DNA from: Bacteroidetes bacterium UBA1312 | GTDB taxonomy: Bacteria; Bacteroidota; Bacteroidia; Chitinophagales; Chitinophagaceae | Direction: 5' to 3' | Length of the DNA stretch: 47,624 nucleotides | Assembly: GCA_002307135.1 (NCBI GenBank) | Contig: DBTQ01000007.1 | Coordinates: 619-48,242 of the forward strand | Shown: positions 23,903-33,040 of the stretch, one piece after another | How positions within the stretch are numbered: position 1 is the stretch's first letter | Layout of the letters: each line of letters starts with the position of its first letter | The notes under the pieces: model-generated | The model's input: only the letters and a program-made list of their open reading frames with translations | The model's database searches: none | What the model was told of the DNA's origin: nothing | Made by a program: the position numbers and the translations under genes

Positions 23903-24655
23903 CTAAATAGTTAACAGCAGTCCTTCCGGATAGGTAATTTGTTCGAGATAGAGACCATGGCCTGCAACGCTGAAATCGGCTTTACTACAGTCTTTGGATT
24001 CTATAATCTTTTTGAATTCTGCCATAGAATATTTACCTCTTGCCACCCGTAGTTGTGTACCCACTAATCCGCGCACCATACCTCTCAGAAAACGGTTCCC
24101 CCAAACTACATAGTGCAATTCATCTCCAATCTCTTGCCATTCCGATTTATAAAGTGTGCATTTGAATGTTTTGGATTGAGTATTGCGTTTAGAGAAAGTC
24201 TCAAAGTCGGTATATTCTTTTAAGAGTGCAGCTGTTTGGTGGAGCAGATTTTTGTCTAAAACATAGGGGTACAATAATGCTCTGTTGTGCAGAAATGGAT
24301 TTTTCTGTGTATAAATTCGATAACGATAATGCCTGTCTGACGCATCAAATCGGGCATTAGCTGTTGGATTGCTGCTTGTATAGATGTTTTTTACTGCCAG
24401 GGTTGCAGGTAGTAATGAATTAAGACTATATAATGTTTTCGCGTTTAAAATTTCTGCTCCATCAAAATGATAAAAATTACAAAGTGCATGTACCCCTTCA
24501 TCTGTGCGACTTGCACCAAGTGTATCAATCTTACGACGTAGCAATGTACTCAATGCATTGTTCAAATCAAGTTGAACTGTCTTTTGTTCACCTTGTATTT
24601 GCGAACCATGGTAAGCGGTTCCATCATACATTACTTCTATAAAATAACGGGGCAT
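23903..24655 (-). CDS. truA: tRNA pseudouridine(38-40) synthase TruA
   Basis: TruA isomerises uridines 38-40 in the anticodon arm of many tRNAs. The 250-aa protein begins MPRYFIEVMYDGTAYHGSQIQ and has the catalytic segment GASRTDEGVHAL with the nucleophilic Asp. Further family segments are FDASDRHYRYRIY, DFETFSKRN and FLRGMVRGLVGTQLRVARGK. It converges with the histidine kinase gene. A REP element and the RAYT transposase gene lie immediately upstream. Confidence 0.96.
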   Translation of the reverse strand: MPRYFIEVMYDGTAYHGSQIQGEQKTVQLDLNNALSTLLRRKIDTLGASRTDEGVHALCNFYHFDGAEILNAKTLYSLNSLLPATLAVKNIYTSSNPTANARFDASDRHYRYRIYTQKNPFLHNRALLYPYVLDKNLLHQTAALLKEYTDFETFSKRNTQSKTFKCTLYKSEWQEIGDELHYVVWGNRFLRGMVRGLVGTQLRVARGKYSMAEFKKIIESKDCSKADFSVAGHGLYLEQITYPEGLLLTI

Positions 24656-24680
24656 TTAGTTTTATTAGGTGTTTTTGTTG

Positions 24681-24725
24681 AGCCCTGAAAGGGCATTATA
24701 TGCCAACATAGGGTAAAACCCTGTG
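24681..24725 (+). repeat. REP-like element, left copy
   Basis: The element consists of two tandem 13-base hairpins: GCCCT-GAA-AGGGC (24682-24694) and AGGGT-AAA-ACCCT (24710-24722). It is an imperfect reverse complement of the element at 25209-25253; both are 45 bases long. It lies between the 5' end of truA and the 3' end of the transposase gene. Confidence 0.8.
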
Positions 24726-24736
24726 ATTAATAAGCG

Positions 24737-25189
24737 TTAATCCCATACGTAGCGTTCATCATAATCCACATCATACTTTTTAAGTAAAATTCTATATTCA
24801 TCCTGAAAATCATTTTTGCTGTGATGCTGCTTTTGTTGGTTGATATAGGTTATTACAGCATCCACTTCTTCCGGGTTTACAGAAAATGCACCATACCCGT
24901 TTTGCCAGTAAAAACTTTGTAAAGATTCATCTTTTGTTTTGAACCATTTGGAAGAATGTCCTTTTATTTCTTCTAGCAGCTTCATTAAAGCAATTTTTTT
25001 CGACAGTAAACAAAGTATATGAATATGGTTGGTATAGCCTCCAATTTTTACAACCGGACATTCCAAATTTTTACAAATACCAACAATATAGTTGTAGAGT
25101 TCCTGCTCATAAGGGGGATGAATAAGTGCTTCACGATGCTTCGTACTAAATACAATATGGATATAGTTTTTAACGAGCGATTGTGCCAT
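24737..25189 (-). CDS. REP-associated tyrosine transposase (Y1 HUH family)
   Basis: This 150-aa protein belongs to the Y1 (IS200-like) HUH nucleases. The metal-binding HUH motif is the HIHIL in GGYTNHIHILCLL. The nucleophilic tyrosine is probably in AVITYINQQKQHHSK, with the following Gln/His-rich helix. FSTKHREALI near the N-terminus and FYWQNGYGAFSV are usual for this group, as is the ending LLKKYDVDYDERYVWD. All elements appear intact. The start is the ATG at 25189. Its flanking REP elements are the presumed DNA substrates. Confidence 0.88.
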   Translation of the reverse strand: MAQSLVKNYIHIVFSTKHREALIHPPYEQELYNYIVGICKNLECPVVKIGGYTNHIHILCLLSKKIALMKLLEEIKGHSSKWFKTKDESLQSFYWQNGYGAFSVNPEEVDAVITYINQQKQHHSKNDFQDEYRILLKKYDVDYDERYVWD

Positions 25190-25208
25190 ATATTATTCGT
25201 TTTTTCAA

Positions 25209-25253
25209 CACAGGGCTCCACCCTGCGTTGTGGTATTTCGCCCTTTCAGGGCT
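25209..25253 (-). repeat. REP-like element, right copy (inverted)
   Basis: Read on the minus strand it begins AGCCCTGAAAGGGCGAAATA and ends CCCTGTG, aligning with the left copy from end to end. It contains the hairpin GCCCT-TTC-AGGGC (25240-25252) and a second one from CAGGG with CCCTG (25210-25224). It lies 20 bases upstream of the transposase ATG. Confidence 0.8.
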
Positions 25254-25271
25254 TTCTGTATTTTTAATTGT

Positions 25272-26399
25272 TTAAGCAAACATCTTCTTGAAACATCTTT
25301 TGCGTTTGTGTTGGATATGATCGTAGTTTTTCCAGTGGTTGATGGCCTTCTCATTGGTTTCTAACATACCTGTAGTTTCTACATATGCTACACCATACCG
25401 TTGCATCACCTTTTGTAACTCAGTGATGAGTAGAGCGCTCACACCTTGTGCTTGCCAGTCTGGATGTATGCCTGTAAGCAATAGATCTACGACTTTTGGT
25501 TTCTTTAAAGCTTGCATTAAATAATACCAACCGAATGGCAATAATTTCCCTTTCGCTTTTTGCATGGCTTCACTCAAGGATGGTAGGCTTATGATAAAGC
25601 CAATAACATTAGCATCTTTATCCTCAACTATTTTTACAAATTCTGGGTTGAGGATGTTGAAATATTTATTGATATAGAAATTGGAAAGTTCTTCGTCCAT
25701 TTGAACAAAACTGAACAGATCGCTAAATGCACTGTTGAGTAAGTCAAATATTTTGTGTGCATATTGTTTCATTTCATTTCTGTTGCTGAAATGAATTACC
25801 TTCAGGTTATAGCGACGCTGAATCATGTCGTTCAGCTTCAGGGCTTTTTCCGGAATCTCTTTTTCTAGCTTCAACCGAAATTCTACCCAGTCCATTTCCT
25901 TTTCATAGCCGCAAGCCTCGAAGTGTGCTTTGTAATAAGGTAAATGATATTCAGAAGCAATGGATGGCAGATGATCAAAGCCTTCTATTAGGATGGCCTG
26001 GTGGTCGAGATTGGTAAACCCTAGAGGGCCATGAATGCCTATCATACCCTTTTCTTTGGCCCAAGTTTCGGCAGTATCTAACAGTGCTTTACTCACCTCC
26101 TTGTTGTCGATAAACTCAATGCGGCTCACGCGGCAAAGTTGTTCTCCTGTTTTTTGGTTGTATTGTTTGTTGATGATAGCTCCAACTCGGCCCACTACTT
26201 TACCGTTTTGAAGTGCTATCCAAAATTGTGCATCACAATTTTTAAAAGCCGGATTAGTAGGCGCCTGCAAAGAATTTAATTCATCCTGTTTCATCGGAGG
26301 CACCCAATAGGCATTACCCTTGTATAGGTCGTAAGGCAATTGCACAAATGCTTTAAAGTCTTTTAGATCAACACAGGGTTTTATGATAACAGATGCCAT
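25272..26399 (-). CDS. GNAT-fold N-acetyltransferase-like protein (YghO-related)
   Basis: This 375-aa protein resembles the YghO-type group of GNAT-like proteins found in many Bacteroidota. The N-terminal domain has FVQLPYDLYKGNAYWVPPMKQDE, then QNGKVVGRVGAIIN (a GNAT-like strand) and HGPLGFTNLDHQAILIEGFDHLPS. The C-terminal half carries LLTGIHPDWQAQGVSALLITELQKV, the acetyl-CoA pyrophosphate loop in a QxxG form, then VETTGMLETNEKAINHWKNYDH. The substrate is unknown. The end of the gene abuts the right REP element. Confidence 0.75.
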   Translation of the reverse strand: MASVIIKPCVDLKDFKAFVQLPYDLYKGNAYWVPPMKQDELNSLQAPTNPAFKNCDAQFWIALQNGKVVGRVGAIINKQYNQKTGEQLCRVSRIEFIDNKEVSKALLDTAETWAKEKGMIGIHGPLGFTNLDHQAILIEGFDHLPSIASEYHLPYYKAHFEACGYEKEMDWVEFRLKLEKEIPEKALKLNDMIQRRYNLKVIHFSNRNEMKQYAHKIFDLLNSAFSDLFSFVQMDEELSNFYINKYFNILNPEFVKIVEDKDANVIGFIISLPSLSEAMQKAKGKLLPFGWYYLMQALKKPKVVDLLLTGIHPDWQAQGVSALLITELQKVMQRYGVAYVETTGMLETNEKAINHWKNYDHIQHKRKRCFKKMFA

Positions 26400-26481
26400 T
26401 GATATATTTAGATAAATATGAAAAAATTATTGGTGCAGCAAGGTAAGCTTTTTGGTTTAATTAGCCGAGAAGTACCTGTAG

Positions 26482-27066
26482 CTATTCTCCATTACCCTTT
26501 AGGAATGCCTTTAGCTCATTCATGGCTTGTGCCCTATGGCTAATACTGTGCTTGATCGTTTCTGGCAGTTCACCAAAAGTTTGATTATAGCCATTAGGCA
26601 TAAAGATAGGGTCGTAGCCGAAGCCTTTATCGCCTTGCGGCTCTTCCGTAATCTGTCCATGACAAGAGCCTTCAAAATAGTGTGTAATACCATCAATGAT
26701 TAAGCAAAGCACAGCTTTATAGAATGCCCTTCGCTCAGTACGACCTTTCAGCTCGTGTAACAGTTTGTTCAAATTCTCCTGATCGGTAGCATGTTCACCA
26801 GCATATCTGGCACTGAATACTCCTGGGTCGTTATTCAATGTGGCTACACAAATACCACTATCGTCTGCCAGTACATTTTTGCCGCAAAATTCAAATATTG
26901 TTTTTGCTTTTGCAGCTGCATTTTCTTCAAACGTAAAGTAGGGCTCTTCTATTTCCCGGTCGAATCCAATATCTTTAAGGGACAACAAGGATACATTGGG
27001 GAGTAAAGCTTTTAACTCTGCTATCTTCTTTTTATTGGACGATGCCAACACTAATTCTGTAATCAT
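26482..27066 (-). CDS. rdgB: Non-canonical purine NTP pyrophosphatase (RdgB/HAM1)
   Basis: RdgB hydrolyses dITP, XTP and related damaged nucleotides to keep them out of DNA. The 194-aa protein has the N-terminal nucleotide-binding strand VLASSNKKKIAELKALL, the catalytic segment NVLADDSGICVATLNNDPGVFSARYAG, and the C-terminal GYDPIFMPNGYNQTFGELPETIKHSISHRAQA. Length and motifs are complete. It lies 35 bases downstream of the isoaspartyl peptidase gene on the same strand. Confidence 0.96.
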   Translation of the reverse strand: MITELVLASSNKKKIAELKALLPNVSLLSLKDIGFDREIEEPYFTFEENAAAKAKTIFEFCGKNVLADDSGICVATLNNDPGVFSARYAGEHATDQENLNKLLHELKGRTERRAFYKAVLCLIIDGITHYFEGSCHGQITEEPQGDKGFGYDPIFMPNGYNQTFGELPETIKHSISHRAQAMNELKAFLKGNGE

Positions 27067-27101
27067 TTTTTGAATAATGGATTTCTCATGAGCAATAAGG
27101 A

Positions 27102-28067
27102 TTAAATTCCCTCCCCGTAATAAGCAATGAGTTCACGACCATCGCTGCTGCGCATAGCACGATTCATACCTGTAGAATTGAACGAAAAGTGTGCTTCGCC
27201 CTTTGCATTAACAGCTATAAGTCCACCTTCTCCGCCCATTTTTTTAAGCTTATCTTTTATTACAAAATCACAAGCCTCGGCAAGCGAAAATCCCTTGTAT
27301 TCGATCAGGCAAGAGATGTCATGAGCAACTACCGCCCGCAAAAAATATTCACCATGGCCGGTGCACGAAATACCGCAAGTGGCATTGTTGGCATAAGTAC
27401 CTGCACCAACAACAGGGCTGTCACCAATACGGCCAAATCGTTTGTTGGTCATACCGCCGGTAGAAGTTCCTGCTGCAATATTGCCATTGACATCGCAGGC
27501 CGCTGCCCCTACAGTACCAAATTTATGATCCGGATTAGGAGCAACTCCTTTTAAATTGTCGGCTTTATGATCAAGCTGGTAGAAATTACTGTCCCGTATT
27601 TCTATCCATTGTTCGTAACGTTCTTTATTGAAAAAATAACTGTCTGGGGCAGACTCCAGCCCCTGTTGTAGTGCAAAGTCGCTAGCTCCTGAACCACTCA
27701 AAAATACATGTCCGGAATGCAACATTACTTCATTGGCCAATACAATTGGATTTTTGATATTACGCACACCCGCTACTGCGCCGGCGTTTAGTTCTTTACC
27801 TTCCATTATACAGGCATCCATTTCGTGCAACCCTTTTTTAGTAAATACAGCACCTCGTCCGGCATTGAATAAAGGATTGTCCTCCATGGCTGCTATTGCA
27901 GCAATAACGGCATCAGTCGCTACTCCGCCATTTTTCAATACATCATAGCCTTTGTCGAGTGCATACTTTAGTCCGGCAGTATAATCTTTTTCCTGTTGCT
28001 CGGTCATCATACCCGGATAAATATTACCTGCTCCGCCATGAATAATTAGTGTTATTGGTTGCTGCAT
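27102..28067 (-). CDS. Isoaspartyl peptidase/L-asparaginase (plant type, Ntn hydrolase)
   Basis: These enzymes hydrolyse beta-aspartyl dipeptides and L-asparagine after autocleavage. The 321-aa precursor has the N-terminal LIIHGGAGN, NPLFNAGRGAVF, and the cleavage/catalytic site HKFGTVGAAACD with the new N-terminal threonine T185. It is followed by GNIAAGTSTGGMTNKRFGRIGDSPVVGAGTYA. There is no signal peptide, so it is cytoplasmic. It precedes rdgB by 35 bases. Confidence 0.94.
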   Translation of the reverse strand: MQQPITLIIHGGAGNIYPGMMTEQQEKDYTAGLKYALDKGYDVLKNGGVATDAVIAAIAAMEDNPLFNAGRGAVFTKKGLHEMDACIMEGKELNAGAVAGVRNIKNPIVLANEVMLHSGHVFLSGSGASDFALQQGLESAPDSYFFNKERYEQWIEIRDSNFYQLDHKADNLKGVAPNPDHKFGTVGAAACDVNGNIAAGTSTGGMTNKRFGRIGDSPVVGAGTYANNATCGISCTGHGEYFLRAVVAHDISCLIEYKGFSLAEACDFVIKDKLKKMGGEGGLIAVNAKGEAHFSFNSTGMNRAMRSSDGRELIAYYGEGI

Positions 28068-28142
28068 TGTATATTGGTTTTATGAGTCTTATTGTGTCGG
28101 CAAAATTGACTTTACTAATCTGAAATTCCAAATTCAAATCCT

Positions 28143-31133
28143 TTACTGTGCAATCCTTTTAAAAGCTGTTGCGGGCAATCTTAACCAATTTACATTTTGA
28201 ATATTCCATGAAAATGTAATGCCCCTTAAAAATTTCGAACTCCCTTTTCCACCTCCAAAGTCCTGAGTCAGATAGTTGCTATAGTCATCGCTCATCACTA
28301 ATGGTGCATAGATGGAAAAAGCATCTTTAAATAAATCTAGTTCCAATCCACCTACGTATGAAATTTTGGTTCCTTCAGGATTTAAGTTTTTGGCATCAGC
28401 AAAACTCCCTATGTCTAAGTAAATACGAAGTGGTATTTTGCCGAGTGGCAAATCTGTTTTAATGTTCAATGCCAACAACCAATCATCGCTCCTGCCCAAC
28501 GGATTGGCATAATAAGGAGTGGGTATTTTAAACCCTCCTTCCTGCATGGATATTTGCCGGGACGAAAGACCTCCTTGTTCATTTCGTCCTAAATAAGTAC
28601 CGTCGTATAGGTAGTCATTGCTGCCCGAAAAGGTAGTGTTGAGGTAATAACGGCTATTATCTGCTGATGAATTAAGGTTGATAAATTTGCCGGCAAAGCC
28701 GCGTAAATACAATGATTTGTTTTTTACATCGTAGTTGATTCTGATACTACCTTCCAATGCCATTTTTGCGAAGTTTTTACCCATTTGGGCTTCAAAGGAA
28801 TATCGGAACGGATGAAAAGTACGCTCATTGATATGTTCGTAACGGAGCAGGCCATACACATTTTGTGTTGTAGTTTTTGAACTGGGTCTGTACAGGCTGT
28901 CTGTAGGACTTTGAGTATAGACAAAAGATTCTTCCGATATATTGTACGCTTTAAGTGTCAGGCACCGCGTTACTGTACTGAGCGGATTGTTCTCTTTAAA
29001 AACAAATTGTATAGACGGTGCTACTTTTGTGTAACGTGTATAAAGTGTGTTTGTAATATTGAGGTCTGATTGGTTATTACTAAAAGACTTTAGTTCCGTC
29101 TGAATACGGATTTCTTTAAATGCATTTCTAGGGTACCAGCTATATGAAATTGCTCCTGTACCATTGATCGTTTGGCTTTTGAAACTGTACATGGGTGCAA
29201 GAGCAAATTGCAGTCTGTTTTGTGGCCAAGTCAAATTATGCAACAGTAGTCCAAGTCCAAAGCCATCATATACATTATAGCCTAATGAAGGAGCCAGAAA
29301 TATTGGGTTTTTATTACTAGGATATATAGTGGTAAAACCTTTTAGTTTAATCCCGTTTTTATGGATCAGCCCATAGCGATTGTAATAGTCGTTTCCTTTT
29401 TTTATGTCTGCATAATTGTCGGACAATTGGAGTCTGTCCCAACCTTTCCAATCGTTCAATGATAGAACAGTATCGCCACAGAAAGGAGCTGTCCATGTAG
29501 ATCCGACAAGGCTGTCTTTTTTATATGCATTTATTTTTATAGGAAGTGCAAAATTACTTTTGTTGCGAATGGTGGCTTTAAGCGTTCCATGTGTATTGCG
29601 TAAAGATTTGATCGCAAAATCAATTTTTCTATTATTGTGCAAGCCGCCATTAAAGAACCAGTCAATAGACTGAGGTGTGTACTTTTGAAGTATTGCCTGA
29701 AGATCTTCGGGATAAGGATGCTTATATTGCCAAGTGTTGAAATATTCGTGCATTCCTTTTTCAAAATTATCTGCTCCCATAAATGCTTCGAGCCAATGTA
29801 GCATCATGGCAGTTTTATGGTACACCACACCACCGAAATTTGTAGTAGTGAACGCAGTTGATGTCTGTGCAATTGGTTGGTCTTCGTTCATGGCTACCGA
29901 CTGAAAATAACTGATATTTTCCAAGTCGTCATTATCTGCAATATGGAGCGCGCTCAAAGTTTTCTCTTCGTAAAATGTATTGATACCTTCATCCATCCAT
30001 GGTTGGTCGCGTTCGTTGCTAGCCAGCATTCCCTGCAACCAATTGTGTCCTGCTTCATGTACCATCACTGTACTCAACAGGCTTGCAGACGTTTTGTCTA
30101 TTACCGTTATCGTCGGGTATTCCATACCTCCACCTGCATACATATCCCCCTCTACAGCTTTCATTGTTTTGTACGGATACTTACCCAGCCAGGCACCATA
30201 GTGGTTGATGGTTGTTTTCAACAAATCATTCCCCTTCTTCCATTGTTTGCTATGCTCCGGCAAGAAAGCAGTATAGACCGTTGTAACGCCCTGATTTCCT
30301 GCTCCGCTAATTGTGTCTTTGCGTACGATCCAGCGTTTGTCGGCAAACCAAGCAAAATCATGCACGTTATTTTCAGTAAAATGCAGGGTTTTCAAATGCT
30401 CACTGCTTCGCGGCCACGACTTTTTGTACAAGGTATCGGAAGGAGCCTCCTGTTTACTTAGTTGATCCAACCATACATTCTCGGCTTCATTTTCACAATT
30501 ACCCGTGGCCATTACTATATAATTGTCGGGTAACGTAATGGTCACATCAAACGCACCTATTTCTGCATAAAATTCTCCCTGATCGAGATAGGGTAGCGGA
30601 TGCCAGCCATATTGGTCATACACAGCAGGTTTCGGATACCATTGTGATATATAATAAGCTTGCCCGGTATGCCCGAGCCTTGAATATACCTTAGGCAGCT
30701 TTACCCTGAAAGGTGTTTTGATTTGAATACTTGCACCGGGTAGCAATGGATGCGCAGGTTCTATACGTGCAATATCAGGATTGTCGTCTGAAACGTAATA
30801 ATCAACAATGTTATCGTCGATGCTGAATTGTAAACTATCGATATAACCTTTGTCTTCTTCTTTGGAATAATAAAAATCAGTCTTCCCGTGACTCACCTGT
30901 TGTTCTGCAAAAGCGGTATGGTCGTGTTTATAAGCATTAGGCCAAAGGTGGATGTATAGGAATTGCAGTGTGTCGGGTGAGTTGTTGGTATAAGTGATCG
31001 TTTCATATCCATTCAGGAAATGCTTTTTATCATCTAAACTTACGGCTATACGTGTATCTACATGCTGCTGCCAATGCGCATGTGCATGGGCAGTAACGAC
31101 AACAAACAACAAACAAAGGAATACACGTTTCAT
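28143..31133 (-). CDS. M1-family metallopeptidase with C-terminal outer-membrane barrel-like region
   Basis: From the ATG at 31133 this is a 996-aa exported protein with signal peptide MKRVFLCLLFVVVTAHAHA. The M1 peptidase half carries the zinc motif VMVHEAGHNWLQG, followed by the second glutamate ligand in WMDEGINTFYEE. The exopeptidase motif appears as GGGMEYPT rather than GAMEN. After about residue 600 the helical M1 tail is replaced by some 390 residues of alternating polar/aromatic strands (for example YRFSFEA-like and FSIYAPLVMSDDYSN), which resemble an outer-membrane barrel. A second M1 enzyme lies at 34835. The gene begins 24 bases after pepT ends and may be cotranscribed with it. Confidence 0.85.
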   Translation of the reverse strand: MKRVFLCLLFVVVTAHAHAHWQQHVDTRIAVSLDDKKHFLNGYETITYTNNSPDTLQFLYIHLWPNAYKHDHTAFAEQQVSHGKTDFYYSKEEDKGYIDSLQFSIDDNIVDYYVSDDNPDIARIEPAHPLLPGASIQIKTPFRVKLPKVYSRLGHTGQAYYISQWYPKPAVYDQYGWHPLPYLDQGEFYAEIGAFDVTITLPDNYIVMATGNCENEAENVWLDQLSKQEAPSDTLYKKSWPRSSEHLKTLHFTENNVHDFAWFADKRWIVRKDTISGAGNQGVTTVYTAFLPEHSKQWKKGNDLLKTTINHYGAWLGKYPYKTMKAVEGDMYAGGGMEYPTITVIDKTSASLLSTVMVHEAGHNWLQGMLASNERDQPWMDEGINTFYEEKTLSALHIADNDDLENISYFQSVAMNEDQPIAQTSTAFTTTNFGGVVYHKTAMMLHWLEAFMGADNFEKGMHEYFNTWQYKHPYPEDLQAILQKYTPQSIDWFFNGGLHNNRKIDFAIKSLRNTHGTLKATIRNKSNFALPIKINAYKKDSLVGSTWTAPFCGDTVLSLNDWKGWDRLQLSDNYADIKKGNDYYNRYGLIHKNGIKLKGFTTIYPSNKNPIFLAPSLGYNVYDGFGLGLLLHNLTWPQNRLQFALAPMYSFKSQTINGTGAISYSWYPRNAFKEIRIQTELKSFSNNQSDLNITNTLYTRYTKVAPSIQFVFKENNPLSTVTRCLTLKAYNISEESFVYTQSPTDSLYRPSSKTTTQNVYGLLRYEHINERTFHPFRYSFEAQMGKNFAKMALEGSIRINYDVKNKSLYLRGFAGKFINLNSSADNSRYYLNTTFSGSNDYLYDGTYLGRNEQGGLSSRQISMQEGGFKIPTPYYANPLGRSDDWLLALNIKTDLPLGKIPLRIYLDIGSFADAKNLNPEGTKISYVGGLELDLFKDAFSIYAPLVMSDDYSNYLTQDFGGGKGSSKFLRGITFSWNIQNVNWLRLPATAFKRIAQ

Positions 31134-31157
31134 TGACTCACATTTCAAAACTCAATA

Positions 31158-32405
31158 CTATTTCCCTGCCCATACCTGTGCCAAGTGCACACATATTTCC
31201 ATTGCTTTCTCCATATCCTGCACACTTACATATTCTTGTTTGGAGTGTATGCCCATTTCGCCGGTAAAAATATTGGGACAAGGCATACCCATAAAAGATA
31301 ATCTGGAACCATCAGTACCACCACGTATGCTAATAGATTCCGGATTAATGCTGGCTCTTTTGTACGCCTCTTCTGCATTGGCCATTACTTGTGGATGATG
31401 TACCAATACCTCTTTCATATTGCGGTACTGTTCCTTTACCTGTAGCTCGTAGCTCGAACCCGGAAATGCCGCAACCGCCGCCGCCGCATATTCGCGCAAC
31501 CTGTTCTCGTGCTTTTCTAGCATAGCTGTATCGAAGTCGCGTACAATAAAAGTTACTTTAGCTTGTTCCAATTCGCCTTCCATCGCCACAGGGTGTACAA
31601 AACCTTCTTTGCCAGCTGTGCTTTCGGGGCACCATTCGTGCAAAGGCAGCTCTGCTACAAATGTGCTGGCCACTTTCATGGCGTTCACCATTTTTCCTTT
31701 GGCATAACCCGGGTGTGCACTTACACCACGAAAGGTAACAATAGCAGCATCTGCACTAAAGTTTTCACCTTCCAGATGTCCTCTTTCACCACCGTCGAGG
31801 GTATAGCCAAAATCGGCACCCAATTTTTTCATGTCAACTGCATTTACGCCTCTGCCCACTTCTTCATCAGGTGTAAACAATATTTTGATGGCACCATGTG
31901 GTACTTCAGGATGCTGGATTAAATAATTCGCCAGATCCATAATAATAGCCACTCCAGCTTTATCATCCGCACCAAGCAATGTAGTACCTGACGCTGTGAT
32001 AATATCGTCGCCAATTCGTTGAGTCAGATAAGGGTGTCGTTTGGTAGAAATAATAATGGAATTATCGTCGGGTAAAATGATATCGCTGCCATCGTAGTTT
32101 TTGTGCAGTATTGGTTTTACATCCTTACCGCTACAGTCTGGGGCGGTATCCACATGTGCACAATAACATATAGTAGGCACCTGGTCGTTTATAGTAGCTG
32201 GGATAGTAGCATATACATAGCCATGCTCATCTAGTGCGGCATCAGTCACACCTATTTTCAATAGTTCGGCTACTAATACTTTACTAAGGTCTTTTTGTTT
32301 TTCAGTACTTGGCTGACTGGGTGAATTTGGGTCACTTTGTGTATCTATTTGTACATAGCGCATAAAACGTTCTGCAACAGTATGTTGGTAATTACTCAAT
32401 GACAT
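31158..32405 (-). CDS. pepT: Peptidase T (tripeptide aminopeptidase)
   Basis: PepT is a cytoplasmic M20-family zinc aminopeptidase for tripeptides. Metal-site segments are intact: ICYCAHVDTAPDCSG, LLGADDKAGVAIIMD and LFTPDEEVGRGV. SIRGGTDGSRLSFMGMPCPNIFTG and HSKQEYVS follow near the C-terminus. I start at the ATG at 32405 (415 aa, MSLSNYQHTVAERFMRYVQIDTQSD), the usual PepT N-terminus. The TTG at 32435 lies in a -7 box. Confidence 0.95.
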   Translation of the reverse strand: MSLSNYQHTVAERFMRYVQIDTQSDPNSPSQPSTEKQKDLSKVLVAELLKIGVTDAALDEHGYVYATIPATINDQVPTICYCAHVDTAPDCSGKDVKPILHKNYDGSDIILPDDNSIIISTKRHPYLTQRIGDDIITASGTTLLGADDKAGVAIIMDLANYLIQHPEVPHGAIKILFTPDEEVGRGVNAVDMKKLGADFGYTLDGGERGHLEGENFSADAAIVTFRGVSAHPGYAKGKMVNAMKVASTFVAELPLHEWCPESTAGKEGFVHPVAMEGELEQAKVTFIVRDFDTAMLEKHENRLREYAAAAVAAFPGSSYELQVKEQYRNMKEVLVHHPQVMANAEEAYKRASINPESISIRGGTDGSRLSFMGMPCPNIFTGEMGIHSKQEYVSVQDMEKAMEICVHLAQVWAGK

Positions 32406-32432
32406 AGTTTTTGTTTTTTGAATTAGAGGAGA

Positions 32433-32440
32433 CAAAAGTA
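32433..32440 (-). promoter_or_regulatory. -7 box of pepT
   Basis: The minus strand reads TACTTTTG, a full -7 match, ending 27 bases before the pepT ATG. No clear -33 TTTG is seen upstream. Confidence 0.55.
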
Positions 32441-32575
32441 AGCCAAACCCGAAATTTGAACCGTTTTTTATTGATATGATGAATTTATTATCAAACCCTC
32501 TTTCTGTTTTTTATTGCGGACATAACCGTAAATTAGCTGTTCAAAAGATTATTTAACCTTAAAACAGCTTTTAAA

Positions 32576-32989
32576 ATGATAAGAAATGCAACTGCCGTAT
32601 GGAACGGCTCAGGAAAAGACGGAAATGGTAATCTGACTACACAAAGCACTGTGCTTGACCATGCACAATACTCCTTCAATACACGTTTTGCCGATGGCAT
32701 TGGTACCAACCCCGAAGAGTTGATAGCGGCTGCACATGCAGGCTGCTTCACGATGAAGCTTAGCTTTACGCTCAATGAAAAAGGCTTTACGGCCGATAGC
32801 CTTACTACACGTTGTAATATTACTTTTGAAAACGGAGCTATTACCCAATCGCATTTAATTGTAGAAGGTAAGGTGCCGCAAATCAGCGACGAAGAATTTC
32901 AGGCAGCTGTTAAAGATGCAGAAGCTAATTGCCCAATCTCTAAAGTATTGAATACGACTATTTCTTCCGAAGCAACATTGGTACCCTAA
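32576..32989 (+). CDS. OsmC-family peroxiredoxin-like protein
   Basis: OsmC-family proteins reduce organic hydroperoxides with two cysteines. The 137-aa protein shows both redox sites: GTNPEELIAAAHAGCFTMKLS (first Cys in the central helix) and DAEANCPISKVL (second Cys). The strands in between (FTADSLTTRCNITFENG) are typical of the subfamily close to E. coli OsmC. It is divergent from pepT and followed by a strong terminator. Confidence 0.92.
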   Translation: MIRNATAVWNGSGKDGNGNLTTQSTVLDHAQYSFNTRFADGIGTNPEELIAAAHAGCFTMKLSFTLNEKGFTADSLTTRCNITFENGAITQSHLIVEGKVPQISDEEFQAAVKDAEANCPISKVLNTTISSEATLVP

Positions 32990-33040
32990 GCCATATACGC
33001 ATTAAACAAGCCATGTGTGGGTTGTGGCCATACATGTACA

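Larger units (their letters stand above)
24681..25253 (-). mobile_element. RAYT transposase locus flanked by inverted REP elements
   Basis: A single REP-associated tyrosine transposase gene is enclosed by two REP-like elements in opposite orientation, a REPtron-type arrangement. RAYTs are domesticated relatives of IS200/IS605 transposases that are thought to spread REP sequences around their genome. No TnpB gene and no other REP copy were found in this window. The unit sits between truA and a GNAT-like gene. Confidence 0.75.

Noticed and set aside
24681..25253. CRISPR or IS605 (TnpA/TnpB) interpretation of the repeats near truA
   Set aside because: There are only two repeat copies, in inverted orientation, no spacers and no TnpB gene; the RAYT-REP explanation fits better.
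29877..30461. 194-codon plus-strand ORF opposite the M1 peptidase
   Set aside because: It lies wholly inside the well-supported M1 gene on the other strand and shows no domain; it is a shadow frame.
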